Source: DAITQM01 sp036832975
GTDB taxonomy: Bacteria > Pseudomonadota > Gammaproteobacteria > Xanthomonadales > Wenzhouxiangellaceae
Direction of reading: 5' to 3'
DNA: 64,000 bases
Assembly (NCBI GenBank): GCA_036832975.1
Contig: DAITQM010000001.1
Span: 155,634 to 219,633, forward strand
The position numbers were made by a program, and so were the translations under genes. The number at the start of each line of letters is the position of its first letter. Position 1 is the stretch's first letter. Positions 47,132-54,641 of the stretch are shown here, piece after piece. The notes beneath the pieces were generated by a model. That model did not search any database and was not told the DNA's origin. It worked only from the letters and a program-made list of their open reading frames with translations.

Positions 47132-47413
47132 ATGTATTACGTAGCGACAATTGCAATACTGGTTACGATGGCGATCGCACTGATACGTGCATTACTCGGA
47201 CCGACAGTGTATGACCGCGTGCTGGCAGTGAACATGTTCGGTACCAAAACGGTGTTGCTGTTGTCGGTAGTTGCTTTCCTGTATGGCCGGCCGGATTTTC
47301 TTGACCTGGCGCTGGCCTATGCACTCATCAATTTCATCGGTGTGCTCGCCGTGCTGCACTTCGTGCAGAACTACGCTTTGCGGCACGAGGACGTCGGGGA
47401 GCGGGAACGATGA
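47132..47413 (+). CDS. mrpF: Mrp antiporter subunit F
   Basis: This 93-residue, three-helix protein has IRALLGPTVYDRVLAVNMFG, the MrpF hallmark, followed by two more helices (RPDFLDLALAYALINFIGV). GGAG lies about 6 bases before the ATG. Its stop overlaps the mrpG start. Confidence 0.94.
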   Translation: MYYVATIAILVTMAIALIRALLGPTVYDRVLAVNMFGTKTVLLLSVVAFLYGRPDFLDLALAYALINFIGVLAVLHFVQNYALRHEDVGERER

Positions 47414-47718
47414 CGGCAGGGATGGACATTCTTGGCTGGCTGCTGCTCGCGGCGGGCGGTCTGTTCGTGTTCGTCGGCGGGATAGGTGCGCTGCGCCTGC
47501 CGGACGTTTACATGCGGATGCACGGTGCGAGCCTGACAGACACCATGGGAACGGTCCTGGTGCTCGCCGGGCTGGCGGTGCAAGCCGGCTGGACGCTGGC
47601 GCTCGCCAAGCTCGCGGCAATCCTGTTCTTTCTTTTGATGACGAGTCCGACCGCAGGTTATGCGCTGGCGAACGCGGCGCTGCTCTCCGGTTTGCAGCCG
47701 CGCACGGAGAAGGAGTGA
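47410..47718 (+). CDS. mrpG: Mrp antiporter subunit G
   Basis: This 102-residue, three-helix protein has the MrpG pattern FVFVGGIGALRLPDVYMRMH and SLTDTMGTVLVLAGL. It overlaps mrpF by four bases. The E-F-G order is the same as in classical mrp operons. Confidence 0.94.
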   Translation: MTAGMDILGWLLLAAGGLFVFVGGIGALRLPDVYMRMHGASLTDTMGTVLVLAGLAVQAGWTLALAKLAAILFFLLMTSPTAGYALANAALLSGLQPRTEKE

Positions 47719-47721
47719 ATC

Positions 47722-48699
47722 ATGGTTTCGTTGCTCGCAACATTCCTGCTGACACTGCTGTTGATTACGGCAATCGGTATCGTGCGCGCGAGCAATCTTT
47801 TCAATGCCGTGATGCTGGCCGGCATCTACAGCCTGCAGATCGCGGCGATATTCTTCGTTCTTGACGCCGCTGACGTTGCGCTCACCGAAGCGGCAGTCGG
47901 CGCAGGCGTTGCGACGGTGCTGTTCCTCGGCGCGTTGTCACTGACGGACGATCGCGAGAAGCCGCGGCCGCGTGGTTCCCGCATTACCATCGTCGTGGTG
48001 GCGAGCGTGGTTACCGCAATCCTGTATCCGACCTTCGATTATCCGTTGCCCGGCGATCCGACCACGCCGGTGCACCAGCACGTTTCGCAGTGGTACATCG
48101 CCGAAACGCCGACGCTGATCGACGTGCCGAACGTCGTGACCGCCATTCTCGCGAGCTTTCGCGGTTACGACACACTTGGCGAGCTGTTCGTCATTCTTAC
48201 AGCTGGTGTCGGCGTCATGTTCCTGCTTGCACCGCCTACCGCAAGGCAGGCGGCGCGCGTGCCCTCGGCCGACAAGCTCGGCTTGCGGCATCACCTTGTG
48301 CCGCGCGTAGCCGGCTTGTTGCTGGTGCCGTTCATCGTGCTGTTCGGCCTGTATGTGCAGTTTCATGGCGACTTCGGGCCAGGTGGCGGTTTCCAGGCCG
48401 GTACGCTGGTTGCCGCCGGCTTCATCCTGCATGCATTGTTGGAAGGCGAGCCGGCATCGTTGCGCGTACTGCCGCCGCACGTGCTCGCCATCCTCACCGT
48501 AGCCGGCGCATGGTTGTACGCCGGTGTCGGAGTTGCCGGCATGCTGATGGGCGGCAGCTTCCTCGATTACTCGGTATTGAGTGCCGATCCCGTTGCGGGT
48601 CAGCACCTCGGTATATTGCTCATTGAGCTCGGCGTGGGCCTTACGGTTGCCGGCGTACTGCTGAACATCTTTCACGCCTTCGCGGCAAGGAGGCAGTGA
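47722..48699 (+). CDS. mrpB: Fused MbhD/MbhE-like (MrpA C-terminus) and MrpB subunit
   Basis: This 325-residue protein has an N-terminal DUF4040/MbhD segment (FNAVMLAGIYSLQIAAIFFV and DVALTEAAVGAGVATVLFLG), a MbhE-like middle (YDTLGELFVILTAGVGVMFLL) and a C-terminal MnhB domain (LFGLYVQFHGDFGPGGGFQA). In classical Mrp the first two parts end MrpA. The gene therefore carries the MrpA tail on MrpB. GGAG lies before the ATG. Confidence 0.9.
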   Translation: MVSLLATFLLTLLLITAIGIVRASNLFNAVMLAGIYSLQIAAIFFVLDAADVALTEAAVGAGVATVLFLGALSLTDDREKPRPRGSRITIVVVASVVTAILYPTFDYPLPGDPTTPVHQHVSQWYIAETPTLIDVPNVVTAILASFRGYDTLGELFVILTAGVGVMFLLAPPTARQAARVPSADKLGLRHHLVPRVAGLLLVPFIVLFGLYVQFHGDFGPGGGFQAGTLVAAGFILHALLEGEPASLRVLPPHVLAILTVAGAWLYAGVGVAGMLMGGSFLDYSVLSADPVAGQHLGILLIELGVGLTVAGVLLNIFHAFAARRQ

Positions 48700-48702
48700 G
48701 TC

Positions 48703-49059
48703 ATGGAATGGCTGGGTCTCTACAACTACTGGGTGTTCACGCTGCTGCTGGTAACGGGCATCTATGCCGTCATCGCGCGCACAAACCTGATCAAGAAGCT
48801 GATCGGCATGGCGATCTTCCAGTCGGCCGTATTCCTGCTTTACATCACCATGAACAAGGTCACCGACGGCACCGCGCCGATCATCCAGGATGGCAGCGTC
48901 GAAAGGCTTTATTCGAATCCGCTGCCGCAGGTGCTGATACTCACTGCTATCGTGGTCGGCATCGCGACGCTGGCGCTGGGCCTTGCCATTGTCGTGCGCA
49001 TCCATGAGGCGTACGACACGATCGAGGAAGACGAAATCGACAGGAAGGACAGCGAATGA
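48703..49059 (+). CDS. mrpC: Mrp antiporter subunit C (NuoK-like)
   Basis: This 118-residue, three-helix protein resembles NuoK: GIYAVIARTNLIKKLIGMAI, FLLYITMNKV and a third helix, VLILTAIVVGIATLALGLAI, ending in a charged tail. It overlaps the mrpD start by four bases. Confidence 0.92.
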   Translation: MEWLGLYNYWVFTLLLVTGIYAVIARTNLIKKLIGMAIFQSAVFLLYITMNKVTDGTAPIIQDGSVERLYSNPLPQVLILTAIVVGIATLALGLAIVVRIHEAYDTIEEDEIDRKDSE

Positions 49060-50549
49060 ACGGACTCGAGCAGCATCTGCCCATACTGCAGGTCATCGTG
49101 CCGCTGCTGACCGCACCGCTGCTCCTGTTGCTCGAGCAGCGTCGCCTGGCGTGGCTTGCCGCGTGCGCGGCATCGTTGTGCGCGTTCGGCATTGCCGTGC
49201 TCATGGCAACCGATGTACATGGTGATGCGACATTCGAGTACGCGCTCGGTTCATGGGCCGCGCCCTATGGCATCTCGCTTGTGGTAGACGCGTTCACCGC
49301 ATTGTTGCTGTTGATTGTTACTGGCGCATCGTCGGTTGCGCTGCTGATTTCCGGTCCCGGGTTCGACGCCAACATTACCGCCGAACGGCAGCCTTTGTTT
49401 CTTGCGGCGTGGCTGCTCGCACTTGCAGGTCTCTCGGGCATCGTCGTCGCGGGTGATGCGTTCAATATCTTCGTGTTCATGGAAATTTCGTCGCTGGCGA
49501 CCTACGTGCTAATAGCTGGCGGCGCGCAGCGCCAGGCGCTCACTGCCGTGTTCCGCTATCTGCTCATGGGTACGATCGGCGCGACCTTCTACCTAGTCGG
49601 CATCGGTCTTGTCTACATGATGACCGGCACGCTCAACCTTGCCGACATGAGCGAGCGCGTCGCTTCCGCGCCGGCAGATACGCCGCTGCTGGCAGCAGCC
49701 GGATTCATCGCCGTCGGTCTTGCCATCAAGGCGGCCGTATTCCCGCTGCACGGCTGGCTGCCGAATGCCTACGTGCACGCGCCGCATGCGGTTACCGTGT
49801 TCATCGGCGCCTGTTCGACCAAGGTCGCGCTGTACGTGCTGTTGAGATTTCAGTTCACGGTGTTCCATGTGAATTTCGAGTCGTTCGAACGGGTATTCGC
49901 CATGCTGTTCATGCCGCTTGCGGTGGCCGCGATACTGGTTGCGTCGGTGCTGGCCGTGTTCGAGCGCAATCTCAAGAAGATGCTCGCATATTCTTCCGTC
50001 GCGCAGGTCGGCTATATCGTGCTGGGCGCGGCGCTGCTGTCCGTGGCCGGACTCTCGGCAGGCATAGTACACATGTTCAACCATGCACTGGCCAAAGGTG
50101 CACTGTTCATCGCCGTGGCCTGTCTTGCCCTGCGCATGCCGTCATTGGCCATCGCGGATCTGGCCGGCATGGCGCGGCGGATGCCGCTTACCATGGCGGG
50201 TTTCGTCGCTGCGGGGCTCAGCCTCATCGGCATTCCCGGAACAGCGGGTTTCGTCGGCAAGTGGCAACTGGTGCTGGCCGCGCTGGAGCAGGGGACGCTC
50301 GGCGCGTTGCTGGTCGTCCCCGTGTTGCTGGGTTCGTTGCTTGCGGTGATCTATGTCTGGCGTGTCGTCGAGGGCGCGTATTTCAGCGCCGGCCGGGTCG
50401 AGGATGGACGCACTGTGCGCCAGGAAGCGCCCGCGCCGATGCTGATTCTGCTCTGGCTGGCCGTGGCGGCGAACATCTGGTTCGGCCTGAATCCCGAATT
50501 GCCGTTGGGGCTCGCCCATGATGCGGCGCAATCCCTGGGTGGTTCCTGA
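49056..50549 (+). CDS. mrpD: Mrp antiporter subunit D (NuoN/M-like), third of three
   Basis: This 497-residue polytopic protein has Glu in NIFVFMEISSLATYVLI, Lys in GLAIKAAVFPLHGWLPNAYV and Lys in GACSTKVALYVLLRF, the usual MrpD proton-path residues, and a late VGKWQLVLAALE helix. It ends the operon. A terminator was not recognised; an IS21 remnant begins about 100 bases later. Confidence 0.93.
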   Translation: MNGLEQHLPILQVIVPLLTAPLLLLLEQRRLAWLAACAASLCAFGIAVLMATDVHGDATFEYALGSWAAPYGISLVVDAFTALLLLIVTGASSVALLISGPGFDANITAERQPLFLAAWLLALAGLSGIVVAGDAFNIFVFMEISSLATYVLIAGGAQRQALTAVFRYLLMGTIGATFYLVGIGLVYMMTGTLNLADMSERVASAPADTPLLAAAGFIAVGLAIKAAVFPLHGWLPNAYVHAPHAVTVFIGACSTKVALYVLLRFQFTVFHVNFESFERVFAMLFMPLAVAAILVASVLAVFERNLKKMLAYSSVAQVGYIVLGAALLSVAGLSAGIVHMFNHALAKGALFIAVACLALRMPSLAIADLAGMARRMPLTMAGFVAAGLSLIGIPGTAGFVGKWQLVLAALEQGTLGALLVVPVLLGSLLAVIYVWRVVEGAYFSAGRVEDGRTVRQEAPAPMLILLWLAVAANIWFGLNPELPLGLAHDAAQSLGGS

Positions 50550-50650
50550 CGCTGCGCAAGCAAGGCCGTGCGGCCCTTAACTTGACTGGTCCGAACCCCC
50601 AAAATCGCGCCTCTTTCGGGACCGGGCCCTGGAATATCCGACCTTTATGG

Positions 50651-51151
50651 CTACCCGGTGTCGACATCGACGATCTCGGGACCTTGCCCGAAGTCGACCT
50701 GGGCGGCCTCGCCGGGGTCGAAGGTCAGCACCGTGGTGGCCTTCACCGGTTGCGTGGCCTTCAGACGCTGGACGAAGCGCCAAACCGAGGCGTAGCTGCC
50801 GGTGTAGCCGTAGCGTGTTTTCAGGGCCTGGTGGATCTTTTTGACCCGGATGCCGTCTTCCAGCCAGCCGGCAATCTGTTTCTCATACGGCGCCAGCGTC
50901 GAGCGCGCCCGGGCCTCAGCGGCGCGCGGCCGGGAAAACGCCTCGAACAGCTCGGCCTCCGTCGGCGGCGGCTTGTCCGGGTCCAGCCAGCCGGCCGCGG
51001 TCGCCTTCTTGCGCAGCCTGGCCGCCGTTCTTCGGCCCATCAGGCCGGCCGCATCGATCTGGCGATCGGACTCGCAAAGGCGCATGCGGGCAAGGATATG
51101 TCGGTACTGGTGCATCTCAAACCTCCGGTTCATCGGGCCCTCCTCGGTCAA
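50651..51151 (-). pseudogene. istA: IS21-family IstA transposase, 3' truncated
   Basis: The frame reads the N-terminal third of IstA: MHQYRHILARMRLCESDRQ (a likely native start at 51113-51115), helix-turn-helix GLMGRRTAARLRKKA, a second HTH (KKIHQALKTRYGYTGSYASV) and the start of the DDE domain (PGEAAQVDFGQGPEIVD). It stops just after the first catalytic Asp, while full IstA has about 500 residues; istB is missing. The element is therefore dead. Confidence 0.85.
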
Positions 51152-51185
51152 AACAACCGAGGGTAGGCCATTGAAAGAAGTCTGA

Positions 51186-51285
51186 AACGCGAAAACCGGC
51201 CGCCCTGGTGGCGCCTTTAGGCCGAAAATCCGGTGGCGCCTTTAAGGCGAAAACGAAATGGCGCCATATGGGTGAAAAAAGACAG
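51186..51285. repeat. IS21-type terminal repeats (left end of the broken element)
   Basis: Three spaced units, GGTGGCGCCTTTAGGCCGAA, GGTGGCGCCTTTAAGGCGAA and ATGGCGCCATATGGGTGAAA, lie upstream of the istA fragment. Multiple tandem terminal repeats are usual for IS21 ends. They mark where the element joins the toxin-antitoxin remnant. Confidence 0.7.
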
Positions 51286-51288
51286 GAG

Positions 51289-51339
51289 ATTCGCAAGATA
51301 CGCGCCGAACAGCGCTCGCAGAATCCAAATACCCGTTAA
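51289..51339 (+). pseudogene. C-terminal remnant of an antitoxin upstream of the PIN gene
   Basis: In the frame that ends at TAA 51337-51339 the DNA reads QEIRKIRAEQRSQNPNTR, a basic tail, and its stop overlaps the PIN start (TAATG). Position and coupling fit an antitoxin whose 5' part was removed by the IS21 element. Short length keeps this tentative. Confidence 0.4.
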
Positions 51340-51533
51340 TGCGCCTGGTGCTCGACACCAATGTCGTCGCCTCGGGTTTGCTGTGGGGCGGCGTTCCAGG
51401 CCAGTTATTGCGCGCCGCACGCGAGCAACGGGTTGAGCTGTTTACCAGCGCACCACTGCTGGCTGAACTCGCCGATATTCTAAATCGACGCATTCCCTAC
51501 GGGCAAGAAATCGATCTCGTAGCCAACAGCTGA
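51339..51533 (+). pseudogene. PIN-domain toxin, 3' truncated
   Basis: The first 55 residues match PIN-family toxins (VLDTNVVASGLLWGGVPGQL, with Asp6, and then SAPLLAELADIL with Glu43). The family has about 140 residues and two later acidic residues, which are missing here; the reading runs into unrelated sequence and stops at residue 64. It cannot form the metal site, so it should be inactive. The cut lies on the side of the restriction operon. Confidence 0.75.
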
Positions 51534-51546
51534 CATTTCGCCCCCT

Positions 51547-51627
51547 TTATTCCTCGAACTCAGCGTTCTTGAACTTCAGCACGTAGCTCTCCTTCACTGC
51601 ACGTTGCCGCCCATCATTAAGCGACAT
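51547..51627 (-). CDS. Tiny open frame downstream of the restriction operon, unknown
   Basis: A 26-residue frame (MSLNDGRQRAVKESYVLKF then KNAEFEE) follows the res gene by 27 bases on the same strand. It looks like the natural C-terminus of a larger protein, so it may be the tail left by a deletion or a very small gene. No family recognised. Confidence 0.2.
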   Translation of the reverse strand: MSLNDGRQRAVKESYVLKFKNAEFEE

Positions 51628-51653
51628 GAGTTGGCCCACTGTTGGCCCCCGAT

Positions 51654-54638
51654 TCATGCCTTCGCCACTTCCGTCAGCACGTCATCCACCGACCGCGCAA
51701 CCACGTATCGCGCCGGATTCTCGCCAACTGCCAGCGCCTGGAAATGCGCCTTGCCGCACTCGATCTTGGCCCGCTCTTTGTCGCGCAGATCGTCGGTGAA
51801 CAGCCCGCTCTTCGTCTCCACCACGAAGTACAGCCGCTCCGTCCCGTCCTTGTCGACGAGCACCGCCCAATCCGGGTTGTAGCCACCGAGCGGCGTCGGG
51901 ACGGTGAACCAGCCGGGTAGCTTGGCGTAGACCTTGATCGCCGTGTTCTTCTCCAACTGGTCGGCGAAGGCGGCCTCGGTGTCGGAGTCGTAGACCACCT
52001 GTTCGTAGACCGACTTCTTGGCGTCGATCAGGTTCTTCAGGTAGCCCGTCAGTTCCTCCTGCTCGAACAGCTCCTGGGCGAAGTAGTGCTCGTCTCCCAG
52101 GCGCTGGTACTTGATGCCGTCCACAATGGCCAGCCGCTTGCATCGGTTGATGGCTTCCGCAGCCAGCTCGATGAACTGCTGCGGGTTGCGTTTGAAGTCG
52201 TCGATCCGCTCGCTGTCCGTCAGAATCCGGTGGATGCTGCGGCGCGTGAGCTGGGTCCGGTCCTGGAGGTCGGTCAGCAGGTCCGGCAACTCGATGTCCG
52301 CCTCGTCGAGGACGACCGTCGCCGCCCCTTCCCGTTCGGTGGCCTCGATGCCCGCCTTGCCGATGGCGAGGTTCGCCTTGCGCCACTGGAGCCGCGTCTT
52401 CGGGATGGCCGGGGCGTCCCGCAGCGCCTTGGCGCAGTCCCGCACCAGCCGCTCATTGTCGAACTGCACCCGGTAGGTAGTCTTGTGCTTGATGCGGTCC
52501 CAGAGCGCCTTGAACTCGGCGCTCTGGAGCACGGCCTGCCGGGGCCGAACCTGGCGGCGCTCGTCCGCGTTTTTGATTTCCAGCCGCCCGGCCAGCTTTT
52601 TGAGGACGTGGGCGATCTGGTCAAGTTGCCCGGCGAACGCCTCCGGGACTTCGAGGTTCCCGTCCTTGAGCGCCTCCTTGAGCGAATCCTGCACCTTGCC
52701 CTTCTTGTCGATATAGCCCTTGGCCTGGAGGTGTTCCCACAATGCCTTAGACTGCTCGAAGCCAAGTGCGGCCGTTTTGCCATCTTTGTCAGTGACCGCG
52801 ACGGCGGCGAAGATGTGCTCCTCGACGATGCCGAAGCGGATGCCGGTATCTTCCTCGATTTCCTTCTGCAAGTTCTTGGCGAAGTCCTCGTAACTTTCCG
52901 TGGCGATCACGGTCAGCGTGTTGACCTCGAAGCCGCGTAGCCGCTGGCCCTCCTGGTTCACGCAGAGGCGCAGGCCGCGCCCGATGGTCTGTCGCCGTTC
53001 CCGCTCGGTGCGGATGTCCCGCAGCGTGCAAATCTGGAACACGTTGGGGTTGTCCCAGCCCTCGCGCAGGGCCGAATGGGAGAAGATGAACTTGAGCGGC
53101 GTCTCGAAGGAAAGCAGCTTCTCCTTCTCCTTCATGATGAGGTTGTAGGCCCGCTCGGCGTTATCGCGGCCCGCCTGGTTGCTCTCGGCGGTGTCGGTCC
53201 AGCCGCCTTTCTTGTCGATGGAGAAGTAGCCGTTGTGGACCTCCTCGGCGGCGCGGGTCAGGTCCACTTCCTTGAAGAGCGTCTTGTACTCGGGGAGCCT
53301 TGCTGCCCGCCGGTATTCCTCCTCGAAAATCTTGGCGTACTCGCCTTTGATGGCGTTCCCGTCTTCGTCGTACTGCCGATACTTGGCGACCTCGTCGATA
53401 AAGAAGAGGGTCAACACCTTAATGCCTTGGGAGCGCAGTCGCTTCTCCTTGTCCAGGTGCTCTCGGATCGCGCGGCGAATCATCTCCCGCTGGACGACCA
53501 TCGCGTCTACGTCGCCCCAAGGTTGCCCCGGACGGAGGATAAGGTCCTCGCCGGGGACGCGCAGTTCCATGTACTCGTTTCCCTTCTCCACCCGGATCGT
53601 ACCGATGCGGCAGTCGGCGTAGATCGCGCGGCCTGTGGTCTGCTCCAGGTTGTCGCCGTCCTGGACCGTGACCTCCCGGCGCTTGACGCCGCTTGCCGTC
53701 TCGGCGTCCACCTCGATCTTCGCGGAGATGACGTTACGCTTGTTGCTCACCGAGACGAGGCGCACGTAAGGTTTGTTGTGGGCGTGCTCCACGGTGGCCG
53801 AGGCGACCTCGATCTGTTTGACCCACTTCTTCTCGTAGGCGTCCACGGCGTCGAACCGGTAGACCATGTGGTGTTTGTCCACGTGCGTGGCCGAGTACCG
53901 GAGGGTGCAAAGCGGGTTCATGGCGTCGAGCGCCTGCTTGCCCGCGCCCGAAAGGCCGCCGTCCACGCTTTGCGGCTCGTCCACGATGATGATGGGGCGC
54001 GTTGCTCGGACCAGGTCGATGGGCTTTTCGCCGCCGGTCTTCTCGCTGTCCTTGTAGAGGTTGTTCACGTCCTTCTTGTTGATGGCCCCGACCGTCACCA
54101 CCATGATTTGGATGTTCGCGCTGGTGGCGAAGTTGCGGACTTGGCCGAGCTTCGAGGAGTCGTAGAGGAAGTAGTCGAAGGGGACGCCCGCGTAGAACCC
54201 CTTGAAGTGGTCCTCGGTGATCTGGAGCGACTTGTAGACGCCCTCCTTGATGGCGATGGAGGGCACGACGATGACGAACTTGGTGAAGCCGTAGCGTTTG
54301 TTCAGCTCGAAGATGCTGCGCAGGTAGACGTAGGTCTTCCCCGTGCCCGTCTCCATCTCCACGGTGAAGTCGCCGGAGGCCAGCTCTTCCGAGGGTTGGA
54401 GGCCGTTGCGGAGCTGGATGTCCTTCAGGTTCTTGACGATCTCGTCGTCGAGTAGGGTCAGCCGGTTGCCGATGCCGAGGTCGTCCATGTCGAACAGGCG
54501 GCTTTGCGGGTGCAGGGGGTCGCGGGTGACCGTGAACTCCGTGCGGCAAATCTCCTGGCCCCGGAAGAGGTCGCAGACCGCCTCAATGGCGTAGCGCTGG
54601 TAGTCCAGGTTGGGCTCAAAATGCAGCTTCATCGTCAT
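51654..54638 (-). CDS. res: Type III restriction enzyme-like helicase/endonuclease subunit (Res)
   Basis: This 994-residue protein has a DEAD-type ATPase domain with Walker A METGTGKTYVYLRS (GTGKT at 98-102), motif II IIIVDEPQSV and motif III-like LRYSATH, helicase motif VI RRQTIGRGLRL, and a C-terminal nuclease core NPDWAVLVDKDGTERLYFVV followed by ETKS, a PD-(D/E)xK arrangement. It is the cleavage and translocation subunit of a type III-like system. It starts 3 bases after mod and is complete. Codon use and neighbours suggest acquisition with the rest of the operon. Confidence 0.93.
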   Translation of the reverse strand: MTMKLHFEPNLDYQRYAIEAVCDLFRGQEICRTEFTVTRDPLHPQSRLFDMDDLGIGNRLTLLDDEIVKNLKDIQLRNGLQPSEELASGDFTVEMETGTGKTYVYLRSIFELNKRYGFTKFVIVVPSIAIKEGVYKSLQITEDHFKGFYAGVPFDYFLYDSSKLGQVRNFATSANIQIMVVTVGAINKKDVNNLYKDSEKTGGEKPIDLVRATRPIIIVDEPQSVDGGLSGAGKQALDAMNPLCTLRYSATHVDKHHMVYRFDAVDAYEKKWVKQIEVASATVEHAHNKPYVRLVSVSNKRNVISAKIEVDAETASGVKRREVTVQDGDNLEQTTGRAIYADCRIGTIRVEKGNEYMELRVPGEDLILRPGQPWGDVDAMVVQREMIRRAIREHLDKEKRLRSQGIKVLTLFFIDEVAKYRQYDEDGNAIKGEYAKIFEEEYRRAARLPEYKTLFKEVDLTRAAEEVHNGYFSIDKKGGWTDTAESNQAGRDNAERAYNLIMKEKEKLLSFETPLKFIFSHSALREGWDNPNVFQICTLRDIRTERERRQTIGRGLRLCVNQEGQRLRGFEVNTLTVIATESYEDFAKNLQKEIEEDTGIRFGIVEEHIFAAVAVTDKDGKTAALGFEQSKALWEHLQAKGYIDKKGKVQDSLKEALKDGNLEVPEAFAGQLDQIAHVLKKLAGRLEIKNADERRQVRPRQAVLQSAEFKALWDRIKHKTTYRVQFDNERLVRDCAKALRDAPAIPKTRLQWRKANLAIGKAGIEATEREGAATVVLDEADIELPDLLTDLQDRTQLTRRSIHRILTDSERIDDFKRNPQQFIELAAEAINRCKRLAIVDGIKYQRLGDEHYFAQELFEQEELTGYLKNLIDAKKSVYEQVVYDSDTEAAFADQLEKNTAIKVYAKLPGWFTVPTPLGGYNPDWAVLVDKDGTERLYFVVETKSGLFTDDLRDKERAKIECGKAHFQALAVGENPARYVVARSVDDVLTEVAKA

Positions 54639-54641
54639 TTT

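Noticed and set aside
43128..50549. Complex I or membrane-bound hydrogenase operon
   Set aside because: No NuoB/C/D/H/I or hydrogenase subunits; E, F, G, B and C subunits identify it as Mrp-type.
53076..54455. 459-residue open frame opposite res
   Set aside because: Antisense to a gene with clear helicase motifs; no ribosome binding site or family similarity.
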